Source: Candidatus Omnitrophota bacterium (GTDB taxonomy: Bacteria; Omnitrophota; Gorgyraeia; Duberdicusellales; Duberdicusellaceae). From it: a stretch of 52,051 nucleotides of DNA. Shown here piece after piece: positions 7,053 to 15,576 of the stretch. The stretch is taken from contig JAGGWS010000054.1 in assembly GCA_021163425.1 (NCBI GenBank), forward strand, positions 1 to 52,051. The letters are read 5' to 3'. The notes under the pieces are model-generated. The model was given only the letters and a program-made list of their open reading frames with translations, was not told the origin of the DNA and did no database searches. The position numbers were made by a program, and so were the translations under genes. Each line of letters begins with the position of its first letter. The first letter of the stretch is position 1.

Positions 7053-9227
7053 TTATTCTTGAGGAGTGAAAACTTCTCGAGGAACTTCTAAACCCTTAGC
7101 TTCCATTTCTTCAAAAAAGGAAGGAATATAGCCGGTAGCTGTAAAATAACCCAAAACCTTATTTTCCTCATCTAAACCTGTTTGTCTGAATATAAATATA
7201 TCCTGTAAATTAATATGGGTCTCATCTAACATTCCGGCAACCTCACTAATCTGAACCACCTTTCTTGAACCATCAGATAGTCTTTGAGTATGAACTATTA
7301 AATCTATAGCTGAAGCAATCATTTCTCTGATTGCCCTTATAGGAAGTTCAACCCCTGACATCAAAATCATCGAGTCTAATCTTATTAAAACATCAGAAGT
7401 AGAATTAGCGTGGATTGTGGACATAGAACCGTCGTGACCGGTATTCATCGCCTGAAGCATATCTAACACTTCTTTTCCCCGGCACTCGCCTACTATTATC
7501 CTATCTGGCCTCATTCTCAAAGAATTTCTGAATAAATCTCTTATAGTAATTTCTCCCCTTCCTTCAATATTAGGGGGCCGGGACTCCAACCTTATCCAGT
7601 GTTTCTGGTTAAGCTTGAGTTCTGCGGAATCTTCAATAGTAATTATCCTCTCTTGCTCAGGGATATAGGAAGATAGAATATTAAGAAAAGTGGTCTTTCC
7701 TGAACCTGTTCCTCCTGAGACTAAAATATTTTTTCTGGACTTTACTGCCGCCTCTAAAAATTGAGCCATAGAATGGCTGATACTTCTCAACTTATCTATT
7801 AAATCACCTATCGTAAGCCTTTGTCTGGCAAATTTTCTGATAGTTAAGGTAGGTCCGGTCAAAGACAAAGGAGGGATTATTGCGTTTACTCTTGAACCAT
7901 CAGGAAGACGAGCATCCACATAAGGAGATGACTCGTCAATCCTTCTCCCCAAGGGAGCTAAGATTCTTTCAATAACTACTCTAACCTGCTCATCAGAGGT
8001 AAATCTCTTACTGGTAAGCTCAATCCTGCCCTCTCTTTCAACATATATCTGGTCTTTATTGTTCACCATTATCTCAGTAATACTGGGGTCTTTTATTAAA
8101 TCTTCTAAAGGACCCAAGCCTAAGGCTTCGTCTATAATCTCTTTAGTTAATTTTCTTCTTACCTCCAAAGAAGAGAGAAAACTGCCAGTTTCCTGCGTTA
8201 AAATATTCGCTACAATTTTTTCTGCATCTTCTCTTAATTTCTTAGATCTCTGAGGATTTAAAAGGATTGGCTCTACGGGCAATCTTCTTAAGTCTAACTC
8301 TTCAATCAACCTCTGGTGAACTTTTTTCTTAATCTCTACTATAACATCTTCTTCTTCACTTATCTCTATCTTCTTCAAAGGTTCTACCAATCCTAATCTT
8401 GCCCAAAAATCTTCAACCGCCGTCTCCTCCTTTTCTTTTTTAATCTTCAACTCTGTCAATTTCTTATGAGGGATGTATAAATTCTCATCTTCTAACATCC
8501 TAGAAGCCAAATTTTTCAAGGCAACAGCTATTTTGCTATGAGGACTATCTTGAATTACGGGAATTCCTCTATTTAAAGCTAAACCTACAATTTTACCCTC
8601 TGAAGGAAGAGTTCCTAATAACTCTGCAGGCATCAAAAGCTTAACTTCCTGAAGACTTACCCCTCCTTCACTCTCAGCCCGATTAACTATCACTCTCACC
8701 ATCTTTAAAGGAAAACCTAAACTTTGAAGCGTATCTAAAACCCACTCAGTCTGATATACTGAAAGAATATCAGGAGTAACTACTAAGAGAATCAGGTTAG
8801 AGATACCAAAGATTTTTAATAAGAGGTCAGTTAAATTTTTTCCTCCATCTATAATAATAAAATCAAAACCCAATCCCCTAAAATTACTTAAGATACTCTC
8901 AACATACAAAGGTTTAAGATGAGGGGTGCTTCTTAAAGATAAGACTCCGGGAAGAAAGTATAAATTATTGTTTACTTCTGAAAAACACCCTCTTATTCTT
9001 TCTCCATTCTTTTTTAAACTTTCCCAATTCCCTACCATATCTACTAAAGCTCTCCGGGGATGAAGATTCAACATTTTAGCCATATCTAAAGGTCCCCCCA
9101 GGTCTAATTCTAAAAGGAGAACCTTTTTGTTAAGAAGAGAAAGAGCTAAGGCGGTATTTAAAGAGATAGTAGTTTTCCCTACACCACCTTTAGTGCTAAA
9201 AAAAGTAATTACTTTAGTAGAATCCAT
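7053..9227 (-). CDS. Fused CpaE (MinD-like) - CpaF (TadA) pilus ATPase
   Basis: 724 residues made of two ATPases that are separate proteins in standard Tad systems. Residues 1-250 form a MinD/ParA-like domain with deviant Walker A KGGVGKTT (13-20) and IIIDGG; this matches CpaE without its receiver-like N-terminal domain. After a charged linker, residues about 300-700 form a CpaF/TadA type II/IV secretion ATPase with Walker A SGGTGSGKTT (504-513), TIEDSAEL, Walker B RIIVGECRG (about 576-584) and the His-box STIHANS. All key residues are intact. The ATPase should power pilus assembly at the inner membrane, with the MinD part locating it. It lies nine bases after the secretin gene. Confidence 0.92.
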   Translation of the reverse strand: MDSTKVITFFSTKGGVGKTTISLNTALALSLLNKKVLLLELDLGGPLDMAKMLNLHPRRALVDMVGNWESLKKNGERIRGCFSEVNNNLYFLPGVLSLRSTPHLKPLYVESILSNFRGLGFDFIIIDGGKNLTDLLLKIFGISNLILLVVTPDILSVYQTEWVLDTLQSLGFPLKMVRVIVNRAESEGGVSLQEVKLLMPAELLGTLPSEGKIVGLALNRGIPVIQDSPHSKIAVALKNLASRMLEDENLYIPHKKLTELKIKKEKEETAVEDFWARLGLVEPLKKIEISEEEDVIVEIKKKVHQRLIEELDLRRLPVEPILLNPQRSKKLREDAEKIVANILTQETGSFLSSLEVRRKLTKEIIDEALGLGPLEDLIKDPSITEIMVNNKDQIYVEREGRIELTSKRFTSDEQVRVVIERILAPLGRRIDESSPYVDARLPDGSRVNAIIPPLSLTGPTLTIRKFARQRLTIGDLIDKLRSISHSMAQFLEAAVKSRKNILVSGGTGSGKTTFLNILSSYIPEQERIITIEDSAELKLNQKHWIRLESRPPNIEGRGEITIRDLFRNSLRMRPDRIIVGECRGKEVLDMLQAMNTGHDGSMSTIHANSTSDVLIRLDSMILMSGVELPIRAIREMIASAIDLIVHTQRLSDGSRKVVQISEVAGMLDETHINLQDIFIFRQTGLDEENKVLGYFTATGYIPSFFEEMEAKGLEVPREVFTPQE

Positions 9228-9236
9228 CTGGTAAGA

Positions 9237-10808
9237 TTAGTCTAACTTATAGACTACAGGTATCTCTATCCAAAGTTCCTTCTCTTCTATCGAAGAAGGA
9301 AAAGGAGGGTAATGCCTTATTTCTTTTACTGTCCTCAAAACAGTCTCATCAAAAACCTTATATCCTGAAGATTGAGGAATCCTGGCTGCTATTAAACTAC
9401 CATCGGAGGAAAGATGCAAACTCAACTTTACCATACCCTGCCAGCCAGCTTCCTCGGCTAAAGCCGGATAAGCCAAAGCAGAACTTATCCTTCTCTGAAT
9501 CTCTCTTATATAATTAGCTAAAGGCAAAGATATACCTTCCTCTTCTTTAACCAAAGGCTTATAAGTAGAAGCTATTTTCTTAAGCTCTTCTTCCTCAGGA
9601 GCATATCTTATAATTTGAGGGGTTAAAGAAATTACTAATTCTGTCTGGTCTCGCTGGTAATCTTTGGACCTGAACAAAGCTCCCAGAACAGGGATATCAG
9701 CTAACCCCGGAACTTTATTTAGATAGTCCTTGCTCACCTTATCTTCAAGAAGTCCTGAAATAAATATGCTCTGCCCGTCTTTAAGAAAAAGCTGGGTCTC
9801 GGTAGTCCTCTTGGTGAAAGCAGGCACAGAGTATTGAGAGGAACCCGAATCAGGAATGAATACAGTAACATCTAAAGAATTATCTGCATCAATCTCACTA
9901 ATCTCTGAACGCAAGTTTAAAACTATCCCTTTGTCTTTTATTGTAGGACTTATATTTAATTTTATCCCGTATTCTTTATATTCCACACTGGGCTCTCCCT
10001 TTCTATAAGTAAGTATAGGAATTTCTCCTCCTACCAAGAAAGAGGCTTCTTTACCTGATAAACAAAGGAGTTTTGGCCGGGCTAAAATCTTACCCTTACC
10101 TTCTTTCTCCCATAAATTAACAGTCGCCTCTAAAGCGGTTCTTGTCCAGTCAACAATCCTTATTACCTCTGAAGGAGTCCCTCCCAAACCTGCAGATTTA
10201 TTAGCTATGCTTTCTGACCATTCCATTGAATGAGACCAATCTATACCCAGCTGGTCAATCAACTGTTTAGATAACTCTAATACTTCCACATCAATGCGGA
10301 CTAAATCTCTCTCCTCTTTAACCCTAAGAAAATTAGTAATATTTGCTGAATACTTTTCTATAACTCTATTAATTCGGTCTAAACCATCTTTAGATACCAC
10401 TCCCTCTAAAATAATCTTGCTATTCAACTCATCCTTTCTGATAACTACATCTTTAATCTTAAGCTCTTTATTAATCAGTTGAGAAATCTTCTCTTTTAAG
10501 CTATTTAAATCTTCACTTAATACGTTCACTTCGAATATTCTTTTACCGGTCTTTTCCCAGACTTCTACCTGAGTAAATCCGGTTTTCTTGCCTAAAAATT
10601 CTATCCTATTTTCTTTAACCTTTACTATTTCTAAAACTTCCGGCTTTCTAATAAATATCTTTTGGGGTGAAAATGTCTTTACTGAAAGAATCTCTCCCAC
10701 CACTATCTCGTAGGATTCAATTTGAGCTGAGGAAAGAAGGGGGTCTAAGAAAAATAAGAATAGAATCATAAAGAGTGGTTTCACTTTAGAATTTAAACCT
10801 TTTTTCAT
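9237..10808 (-). CDS. cpaC: CpaC/RcpA-type secretin with C-terminal TonB domain
   Basis: 523 residues with a signal peptide (about 1-28). The domains in order are the pilus N-terminal domain typical of CpaC (about 30-95), a BON-like domain (about 110-155), the secretin core (about 225-410, with the VPAFTKRTTETQL and GLADIPVLGALF signatures), and a TonB C-terminal domain at 434-523 (YPALAEEAGWQG, SSGYKVFDETVL, HYPPFPSS). The first three are standard for the Tad outer-membrane channel. The TonB domain, normally on energy-transducing inner-membrane proteins, is unexpected here. The start overlaps the cpaB stop by four bases (ATGA). The TonB part may contact peptidoglycan or outer-membrane partners; that is speculation. 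Confidence 0.9.
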   Translation of the reverse strand: MKKGLNSKVKPLFMILFLFFLDPLLSSAQIESYEIVVGEILSVKTFSPQKIFIRKPEVLEIVKVKENRIEFLGKKTGFTQVEVWEKTGKRIFEVNVLSEDLNSLKEKISQLINKELKIKDVVIRKDELNSKIILEGVVSKDGLDRINRVIEKYSANITNFLRVKEERDLVRIDVEVLELSKQLIDQLGIDWSHSMEWSESIANKSAGLGGTPSEVIRIVDWTRTALEATVNLWEKEGKGKILARPKLLCLSGKEASFLVGGEIPILTYRKGEPSVEYKEYGIKLNISPTIKDKGIVLNLRSEISEIDADNSLDVTVFIPDSGSSQYSVPAFTKRTTETQLFLKDGQSIFISGLLEDKVSKDYLNKVPGLADIPVLGALFRSKDYQRDQTELVISLTPQIIRYAPEEEELKKIASTYKPLVKEEEGISLPLANYIREIQRRISSALAYPALAEEAGWQGMVKLSLHLSSDGSLIAARIPQSSGYKVFDETVLRTVKEIRHYPPFPSSIEEKELWIEIPVVYKLD

Positions 10809-11647
10809 CTCTCTACTACTACTGAGCTTTTTTCTGTTCCCTTATATACCTCCACAGTCTTAGGAGGAGGCGGAGGCGTAGGGATAACCTGCCTTATCCC
10901 CAGTAGTTTCTCCCAGAGTTTATCTACAGTAATTGGCACTCTTTTAAAATCTGCCTGAGTATCAAACATAGAACGTAATAATAATTTAATCTTCCCGATT
11001 TCTATAGCATAAGTAAGTAAAGAGGCCTGCTCAGGAGTCAAAGCCAGAGTAATAGTGGTAGGTGGCTTCTTTTCTTCTCTACCTAAACTTACCGCTTCAA
11101 TCTTAGCTCCCACAGCTAATACTAATACATTCTCGAACATAGGAACTACCATAGTCTGGTTAACAGTTTTTCCTCCCTGTGTCGGCACAGGGATAGAAAA
11201 ACTTCCTACAATATCTACAGAATCTCCAGGATTTATCATTCCTTCTATAGAAGATATCTTATCCACAGGGATAGTAATTGCTCTTTTACCCTCAGGAATC
11301 TTTAAGGAAAGACTTTTTTGTGAACCCGGTATCATAAGAAAAGAGGCTCTGATTTGTTCACCCTCTATAATGTCTCTCTTAGCTATCTTACCTACTATTG
11401 AATCTAAAGAGGTTAAAGCATCGGGTTGTAAGCGTTTAGAGGGTATCCTTGCCCGGATCAACATCTCTGAAGAAATTTTTGTTTTAGCCGGGATATCTTC
11501 TTTAGCTACAACTACCTCTACAATCCCTCTTTTTCTGGCAAGTTCTAAAATCTTCTGCCTCTCAGATTGGACATAGGAATGTATTAAGAATATAGCAGTT
11601 AAAGCTAATACAATTGCTGTAATAAGATAAACTCTCTTCTTATCCAT
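10805..11647 (-). CDS. cpaB: Pilus assembly protein CpaB/RcpC (SAF domain)
   Basis: 280 residues: one N-terminal membrane helix (about 7-24), then a SAF domain (VVVAKEDIPAKTKISSEML, about 45-110) and the RcpC/CpaB domain (GKRAITIPVDKISSIEGMI, SVDIVGSF, ALTPEQASLLTYA). This matches the CpaB family, periplasmic partners of the Tad secretin. A Pro-rich stretch (PTPPPPPKT) near the C-terminus could span the periplasm. It follows the parvulin gene after six bases and overlaps cpaC by four. Length and motifs are usual for the family. Confidence 0.92.
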   Translation of the reverse strand: MDKKRVYLITAIVLALTAIFLIHSYVQSERQKILELARKRGIVEVVVAKEDIPAKTKISSEMLIRARIPSKRLQPDALTSLDSIVGKIAKRDIIEGEQIRASFLMIPGSQKSLSLKIPEGKRAITIPVDKISSIEGMINPGDSVDIVGSFSIPVPTQGGKTVNQTMVVPMFENVLVLAVGAKIEAVSLGREEKKPPTTITLALTPEQASLLTYAIEIGKIKLLLRSMFDTQADFKRVPITVDKLWEKLLGIRQVIPTPPPPPKTVEVYKGTEKSSVVVER

Positions 11648-11653
11648 ACACTC

Positions 11654-12541
11654 TTATCTTAGTAAGTCTTCATTAATTACTACTTCGGATTTCTGCTTAG
11701 CTGAATTTATCAACTCTTCTATTTTTTTATTCGTTTTATCAATCTTTAAAGCTTCTCTTATCGTTTCTTTAACTTCTGAAAGAGGGGCAATTTTACCACC
11801 TCTCTTATCTTCTACTTTAAGAATATAAAATTTTCTATCTTCTCCTTTAAATATACTGGAAACTTCTCCTTTATCCAAAGCTAAAGCTATTTCCCAGAAT
11901 TTTTTAAATTTTTTAGAAGGGTCGTACTTAATATAGCCTAAGTCTCCTCCTTTATTTCTGGAATCAGCCACTGAATACTGGGTGGCTAAAGAAGAAAAGC
12001 TTTCTCCCTGAAGGAGACGAATATATAAGTCTTTAGCTTCCGATTCAGAATTTACTACGATTTCCCTGATCTTTATTTCCTGAGGATTTCTAAAAAATTC
12101 TTTATTGCGCTCGTAAAACTCTTCTATCTCTGCTTCAGTAACTGTAATGTCGGCAATTTCTTCTTCAACAAGTTTCTGGGCTAAAAGGCGTTGTTTATAA
12201 TCATCCAGAGCCTCTATGAAATCTGAGTCTTTATCTAAACCCCGGGCTTTTGCTTCTTCTGCTAAAAGAGCATTTCTCACCAGTTCATTTAATACCCTCC
12301 TTTTAAATTCATAATTATTAATATCTATCTTCTGCTCTTTAGCTAAAGGTTCTAAAGCTTTAAGTTCCTTTTCAAAATCTTCCAAACCAATACGCCAATT
12401 ATTTACTTGAGCTAAGAGCGGGCCCTGAATTTTCTTCTCTTCTGAAACATCAGTGGGTTTTTTAGAAGTAGTAAAATTCTGGCAAGCTGATAACAAAAGT
12501 ACAAAAGAAACACCAACAATACTCCTTATAACTTTTTTCAT
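11654..12541 (-). CDS. Parvulin-type peptidyl-prolyl isomerase lipoprotein
   Basis: 295 residues. The N-terminus is a lipoprotein signal with lipobox LLSAC (Cys about 20). A SurA-like N-terminal helical region follows, with DVTVTEAEIEEFYERN-type spacing, then a rotamase (parvulin) domain at about 155-250 (IKIREIVV, SFSSLATQYS, NKGGDLGYI, ALALDKGEVS). It would fold or chaperone exported proteins at the membrane. An ideal ribosome binding site (AAGGAGGAGG) precedes the ATG. It is the first gene of the Tad operon, so it may serve folding of the secretin or pilins, as PrsA/SurA relatives do for outer-membrane proteins; that specific role is inferred from position. Confidence 0.87.
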   Translation of the reverse strand: MKKVIRSIVGVSFVLLLSACQNFTTSKKPTDVSEEKKIQGPLLAQVNNWRIGLEDFEKELKALEPLAKEQKIDINNYEFKRRVLNELVRNALLAEEAKARGLDKDSDFIEALDDYKQRLLAQKLVEEEIADITVTEAEIEEFYERNKEFFRNPQEIKIREIVVNSESEAKDLYIRLLQGESFSSLATQYSVADSRNKGGDLGYIKYDPSKKFKKFWEIALALDKGEVSSIFKGEDRKFYILKVEDKRGGKIAPLSEVKETIREALKIDKTNKKIEELINSAKQKSEVVINEDLLR

Positions 12542-12591
12542 TTTACCTCCTCCTTGTTAAAATTATGATACCCTCCTTTCTCTACAAAAAG

Positions 12592-12620
12592 ATTTTATCC
12601 TTAAAATTTAAAAAAATCAA
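12592..12620 (-). promoter_or_regulatory. Predicted sigma70-type promoter of the Tad operon
   Basis: -35 TTGATT (12615-12620), a 17-base spacer, and -10 TAAAAT (12592-12597), reading towards the parvulin gene at 12541. The leader would be about 45 bases and carries a strong ribosome binding site. The structured element at 12647-12754 lies upstream of this promoter, so it is not part of the leader. Confidence 0.5.
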
Positions 12621-12646
12621 GATTTTTATTTAGATATGTAAAAAGT

Positions 12647-12754
12647 AGAAAGGCACAGGCGTAAACCCCCCAGATGAAGAAAAAGTCCTGAAGGATAATA
12701 CCCAAAAGCCATCCTCTCCTTTCAAGGAAAGAAAGGGGTAAGCCCTGGTAAGGG
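12647..12754 (+). repeat. Structured ~110-bp element, copy A
   Basis: GC-richer than its surroundings and located directly after the pilQ stop codon. Read on the plus strand it shares ordered blocks with 45566-45676 read on the minus strand: AGAAAG, CAGG..TAAAC, CAGATGAAGA, GAAGG.TAAT.CCC, AAAGCCA, then a hairpin, then GGGGT, TAAGCC and TGGTA. The hairpin here is CCTCT..CTTTC-AAG-GAAAG..AGGGG. Copy B forms the same hairpin from different bases (ACCCCG..CTTT/AAAG..CGGGGT), which looks like compensatory change. The end CCCT-GGTA-AGGG followed by TTTT could be a weak terminator. The true strand and function are unknown. Confidence 0.6.
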
Positions 12755-12756
12755 TT

Positions 12757-14136
12757 TTATTTCTCAGGAAGAGCAGTCTCTTTCTTCTTCGCCGTTAGAT
12801 TTTCTTCAGAAATCCCTTCTTCTTGAAATTTAATAATCTTAGGAGTAATAAAAATTAAAAGATTCTTCTTCTCCACAGTTTTATTCTTATGCTTAAAGAG
12901 ATAGCCCAGTAGAGGGATATCTCCGAAAATGGGTATCTTATTTACTGTATCTACTGTTTTATCTCTCACCAGCCCACCTATTACTAAGGTTTCTCCATTT
13001 TTAACAGTAACCCGGGTGGATGTGGTTTGAGTATATAAGACAGGTATCTCAGCAGTTACTCCTGAAGCAGAAGAAAACTCCTTATCTCCTAAGTTCTCAC
13101 TGACTTCCGGCTTCACCAGAAGAGTAATGAATCCTCCTTTATGAATCTGGGGAGTAACTTCCAAGACAACCCCATACTCTACATAGTCAAAACCAGAAAT
13201 CTCCCAACTGTTAGTATCACTACTGTATGTATAATTAGGAACAGGATCCTTAGTCACAACATTAATAGTAGCAGTATTATTATCTTGAGTAGTAATAGAA
13301 GGAGTAGAGAGAATTTTAGTATTGGTGTCGTTAAAAATAATATCTAAAACTGCCGAAAGATCAGAGGCATTCAATGTCCCATATCGAAAAACATCACTAA
13401 GAGTAGAATGAACGCTAGAAACCGCGGGTATATCTGTATCTCTTAAATACTTATTAGAAGAATGAGTAGTAAATGGCCAGGTATGGGCCCTCCTGCTTCC
13501 TGAAACAGAACCTTCTATATTCCAGCTAATACCTAATTTATTAGTAATATCTAAATCTGTTTCTACAACCTTAGCTTCAATTAACACCTGGGGAGTTATT
13601 TTATCCAGTTCTCGAATGGTTTTTTCTATCTGGTCAAGATTGGAGGGTATATCAAAAACAACTAAAACATTCGTTCGAGTGTCGTAAGAAATTTTTCCTT
13701 CAGGAGTAAGAGATTTTTCTATAATTGGTTTTATCTCTTCTACCTTAGCGAAACTTAAAGAGAATGTCCGCACTTCTGGAGTTTCCGTTTCCTTCGCTTC
13801 TCTAACCTTTACTCTCTGCTGGGTTAAATTCTCTATAGTATCAACATATATTACATTCTCTCCCATCTTTTCCCAGCCATAGCTGTAAGGCCGAAGTACT
13901 GCTTTCAAAGCTGTCTCTAAGTCCACGTTCTTTAATTGGATGGTAATTGCACCTTCCACCTCTGGAGAAAAAACAACGCTTTTACCAGTATTTTCAAAAA
14001 GAGCTCGAATAACAGTCTTTATATCTGTGTCCTTAAACTTGAGGTTCTCAATCTTAATACTCTCCTGAGAGAAAAGTAAAAAGTTAAATAAGGCAAAAAA
14101 TAAGAATAGAGAAAATCCCATATTTTTACTCCTCAT
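12757..14136 (-). CDS. pilQ: Type IV pilus secretin PilQ
   Basis: 459 residues with an N-terminal signal peptide (about 7-24). Residues about 27-95 are a secretin N0/STN-type domain (FKDTDIKTVIRALFENTGK), residues about 110-185 an N1 domain, and residues about 260-445 the secretin core (ILSTPSITTQDNN, VKPEVSENLG, TVNKIPIFGDIPLLGYLF). It forms the outer-membrane pore of the type IVa pilus. It is short for PilQ because the AMIN domains that bind peptidoglycan are absent. It overlaps pilP by 11 bases and closes the pilMNOPQ operon. It is clearly distinct from the Tad secretin 2 kb away. Confidence 0.92.
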   Translation of the reverse strand: MRSKNMGFSLFLFFALFNFLLFSQESIKIENLKFKDTDIKTVIRALFENTGKSVVFSPEVEGAITIQLKNVDLETALKAVLRPYSYGWEKMGENVIYVDTIENLTQQRVKVREAKETETPEVRTFSLSFAKVEEIKPIIEKSLTPEGKISYDTRTNVLVVFDIPSNLDQIEKTIRELDKITPQVLIEAKVVETDLDITNKLGISWNIEGSVSGSRRAHTWPFTTHSSNKYLRDTDIPAVSSVHSTLSDVFRYGTLNASDLSAVLDIIFNDTNTKILSTPSITTQDNNTATINVVTKDPVPNYTYSSDTNSWEISGFDYVEYGVVLEVTPQIHKGGFITLLVKPEVSENLGDKEFSSASGVTAEIPVLYTQTTSTRVTVKNGETLVIGGLVRDKTVDTVNKIPIFGDIPLLGYLFKHKNKTVEKKNLLIFITPKIIKFQEEGISEENLTAKKKETALPEK

Positions 14137-14488
14137 TTTCTTCCTCCGTTTTTAAGATTATTCTCTTCCCTTTTCCACTTACTACTACCGAATTGGAATT
14201 TATCTGCTCTATCCTGTAAAAATTTATCATATCTCCTTCTTTAAAAAGTTCATTATTAATTATAGCTGTTCTATGCTCTCTTTCAGAAGAATAAATAATC
14301 CCATTTAATTTTAAATCCCCTACTCCTCTTACCAACCTTAGATTAATAATACCTTCCTTATTTATCAAAGGTTCAAAAGGGTCCCTTTCTAAGTCTGGAG
14401 GATAGATAAATTCTTTCTCAGCCCTTAAAGGTGAACTAAATAAAATTAAAAAAGCTAAAAAGAACCCTATTCTCTGACAATACCCCAT
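14126..14488 (-). CDS. pilP: Type IV pilus assembly protein PilP-like
   Basis: 120 residues with a signal peptide (about 7-23). RDPFEPLI followed by GVGDLKLNGIIYS and a closing strand pattern match the PilP/GspC homology-region fold (periplasmic beta domain that touches the secretin). PilP is usually a lipoprotein, but I see no lipobox here and the signal ends PLRAEKE, so this protein may be free in the periplasm. It overlaps pilO by 22 bases and pilQ by 11. The assignment relies on the fold pattern plus its exact place in the operon. Confidence 0.75.
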   Translation of the reverse strand: MGYCQRIGFFLAFLILFSSPLRAEKEFIYPPDLERDPFEPLINKEGIINLRLVRGVGDLKLNGIIYSSEREHRTAIINNELFKEGDMINFYRIEQINSNSVVVSGKGKRIILKTEEENEE

Positions 14489-15000
14489 AATAACATCTCT
14501 ACCTTAGTATCAGGAAAGTCTCCTTTAATCTCCAATTTCTTAACTTCCAGATAAAAATCTAATTTCTCCAATTTATTAAGAAACTGAGCTAACTTATGAT
14601 AGCCTGTATTTAAGCTCAAAACAATAGGTAAAGAACAGAACCTACCTTTAGGAGTCTTTTTAATCTCTTTTAAAGACTGAGGCCTCAATAGGGAAATGTC
14701 TAAACCCATCTCTCGGGAAATTTCATCTATTTTTGCCATTACCAGATTAACATCTCCTCTGAAGAGAAATTTCTTTTTAAATTCCTCTATATTTCTGTCC
14801 ATTGATTCCTTCTTTCTTAAAAGATTAGATTTATTTTTAAGGTCAATCTCCAGATTTTTAAGAGCGCCCCTTTTTTCTTTTATCTCTTTAGAAATCTTAC
14901 CTAAAATAGAAAATTGAGAAGGCAGAAACACAAAAACATCTGCCCCCAGCAGAATAATAACCAGGGCTCCTAATATTAAAATTAGTTTATTTTTTTTCAT
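14467..15000 (-). CDS. pilO: Type IV pilus inner-membrane protein PilO
   Basis: 177 residues: one N-terminal membrane helix (about 5-25), a coiled-coil region (about 35-75), then a ferredoxin-like periplasmic domain (NLVMAKIDEISREMGL, LPIVLSLNTGYHKLAQFLNKLEKL). This is the standard PilO layout. It pairs with PilN in the inner-membrane alignment complex. Its start overlaps the pilN stop by four bases and its end overlaps pilP by 22. Confidence 0.88.
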   Translation of the reverse strand: MKKNKLILILGALVIILLGADVFVFLPSQFSILGKISKEIKEKRGALKNLEIDLKNKSNLLRKKESMDRNIEEFKKKFLFRGDVNLVMAKIDEISREMGLDISLLRPQSLKEIKKTPKGRFCSLPIVLSLNTGYHKLAQFLNKLEKLDFYLEVKKLEIKGDFPDTKVEMLLWGIVRE

Positions 15001-15554
15001 TTGCTAAAACTCAATTCAAAATATAAAATGCGTCTATCCTTCATCCTTCTCATTTCTTGAGAAACAATTTTAATCTCAGGAAAAACTTTTGTTATCTTTA
15101 CTATTTTCTTAAGATTATCTACAAATTCTTTTAAAGAGAGAGAAACATCTTTCTGATAATCTAAAACCGTTCCTTTTATAGTTAAGGCCCCTTCTTTAAA
15201 AGTAAATTCTCTAAACCAGATATTTACAGGAAGACTGGTATAAATCAAATACATAAACTCCGAGAAAGAATATTCTGGGTTAGCTATACTCCTTAAATTA
15301 TTATATTCCTGAGAAAGTTTAGATAAATTCTCCTTTAAAGAATTAATCTCCTGAAAAAGGGGCATTTTTTTATGCCAGGTAGATTTAATCTTATTTAAAG
15401 TGGTTTTTCTCTGAAAAATAAAAAGGCTCAAAGCTAAATTAAAAATTAACATTACTAATAGCCCTAAAAAAAGATAAGGCATGAGTTTATTAAGACAACT
15501 CATAGCCTTTATCTTCTTTTGATATTGTGAAGGAAGTAAATTTATTTCTATCAT
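14997..15554 (-). CDS. pilN: Type IV pilus inner-membrane protein PilN
   Basis: 185 residues beginning MIEINLLPSQYQKK, the cytoplasmic INLLP motif by which PilN binds PilM. A membrane helix follows (about 24-50), then a coiled coil and a periplasmic domain. The INLLP motif and gene order make the call firm. It lies 22 bases after pilM and overlaps pilO by four. Confidence 0.92.
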   Translation of the reverse strand: MIEINLLPSQYQKKIKAMSCLNKLMPYLFLGLLVMLIFNLALSLFIFQRKTTLNKIKSTWHKKMPLFQEINSLKENLSKLSQEYNNLRSIANPEYSFSEFMYLIYTSLPVNIWFREFTFKEGALTIKGTVLDYQKDVSLSLKEFVDNLKKIVKITKVFPEIKIVSQEMRRMKDRRILYFELSFSK

Positions 15555-15576
15555 TTTCTTTTGATTATGACTTTGA

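Noticed and set aside
11055-11576. Plus-strand frame of 173 residues inside cpaB
   Set aside because: It is antisense to a well matched CpaB protein, with no promoter or ribosome binding site.
12647-12754. The two-copy element as a c-di-GMP-I (GEMM) riboswitch
   Set aside because: CACAGG..TAAACC and AAAGCC look similar to GEMM blocks, but the GAAA-capped P2 and the 3' part of the GEMM consensus do not align, and copy A is not in a leader.
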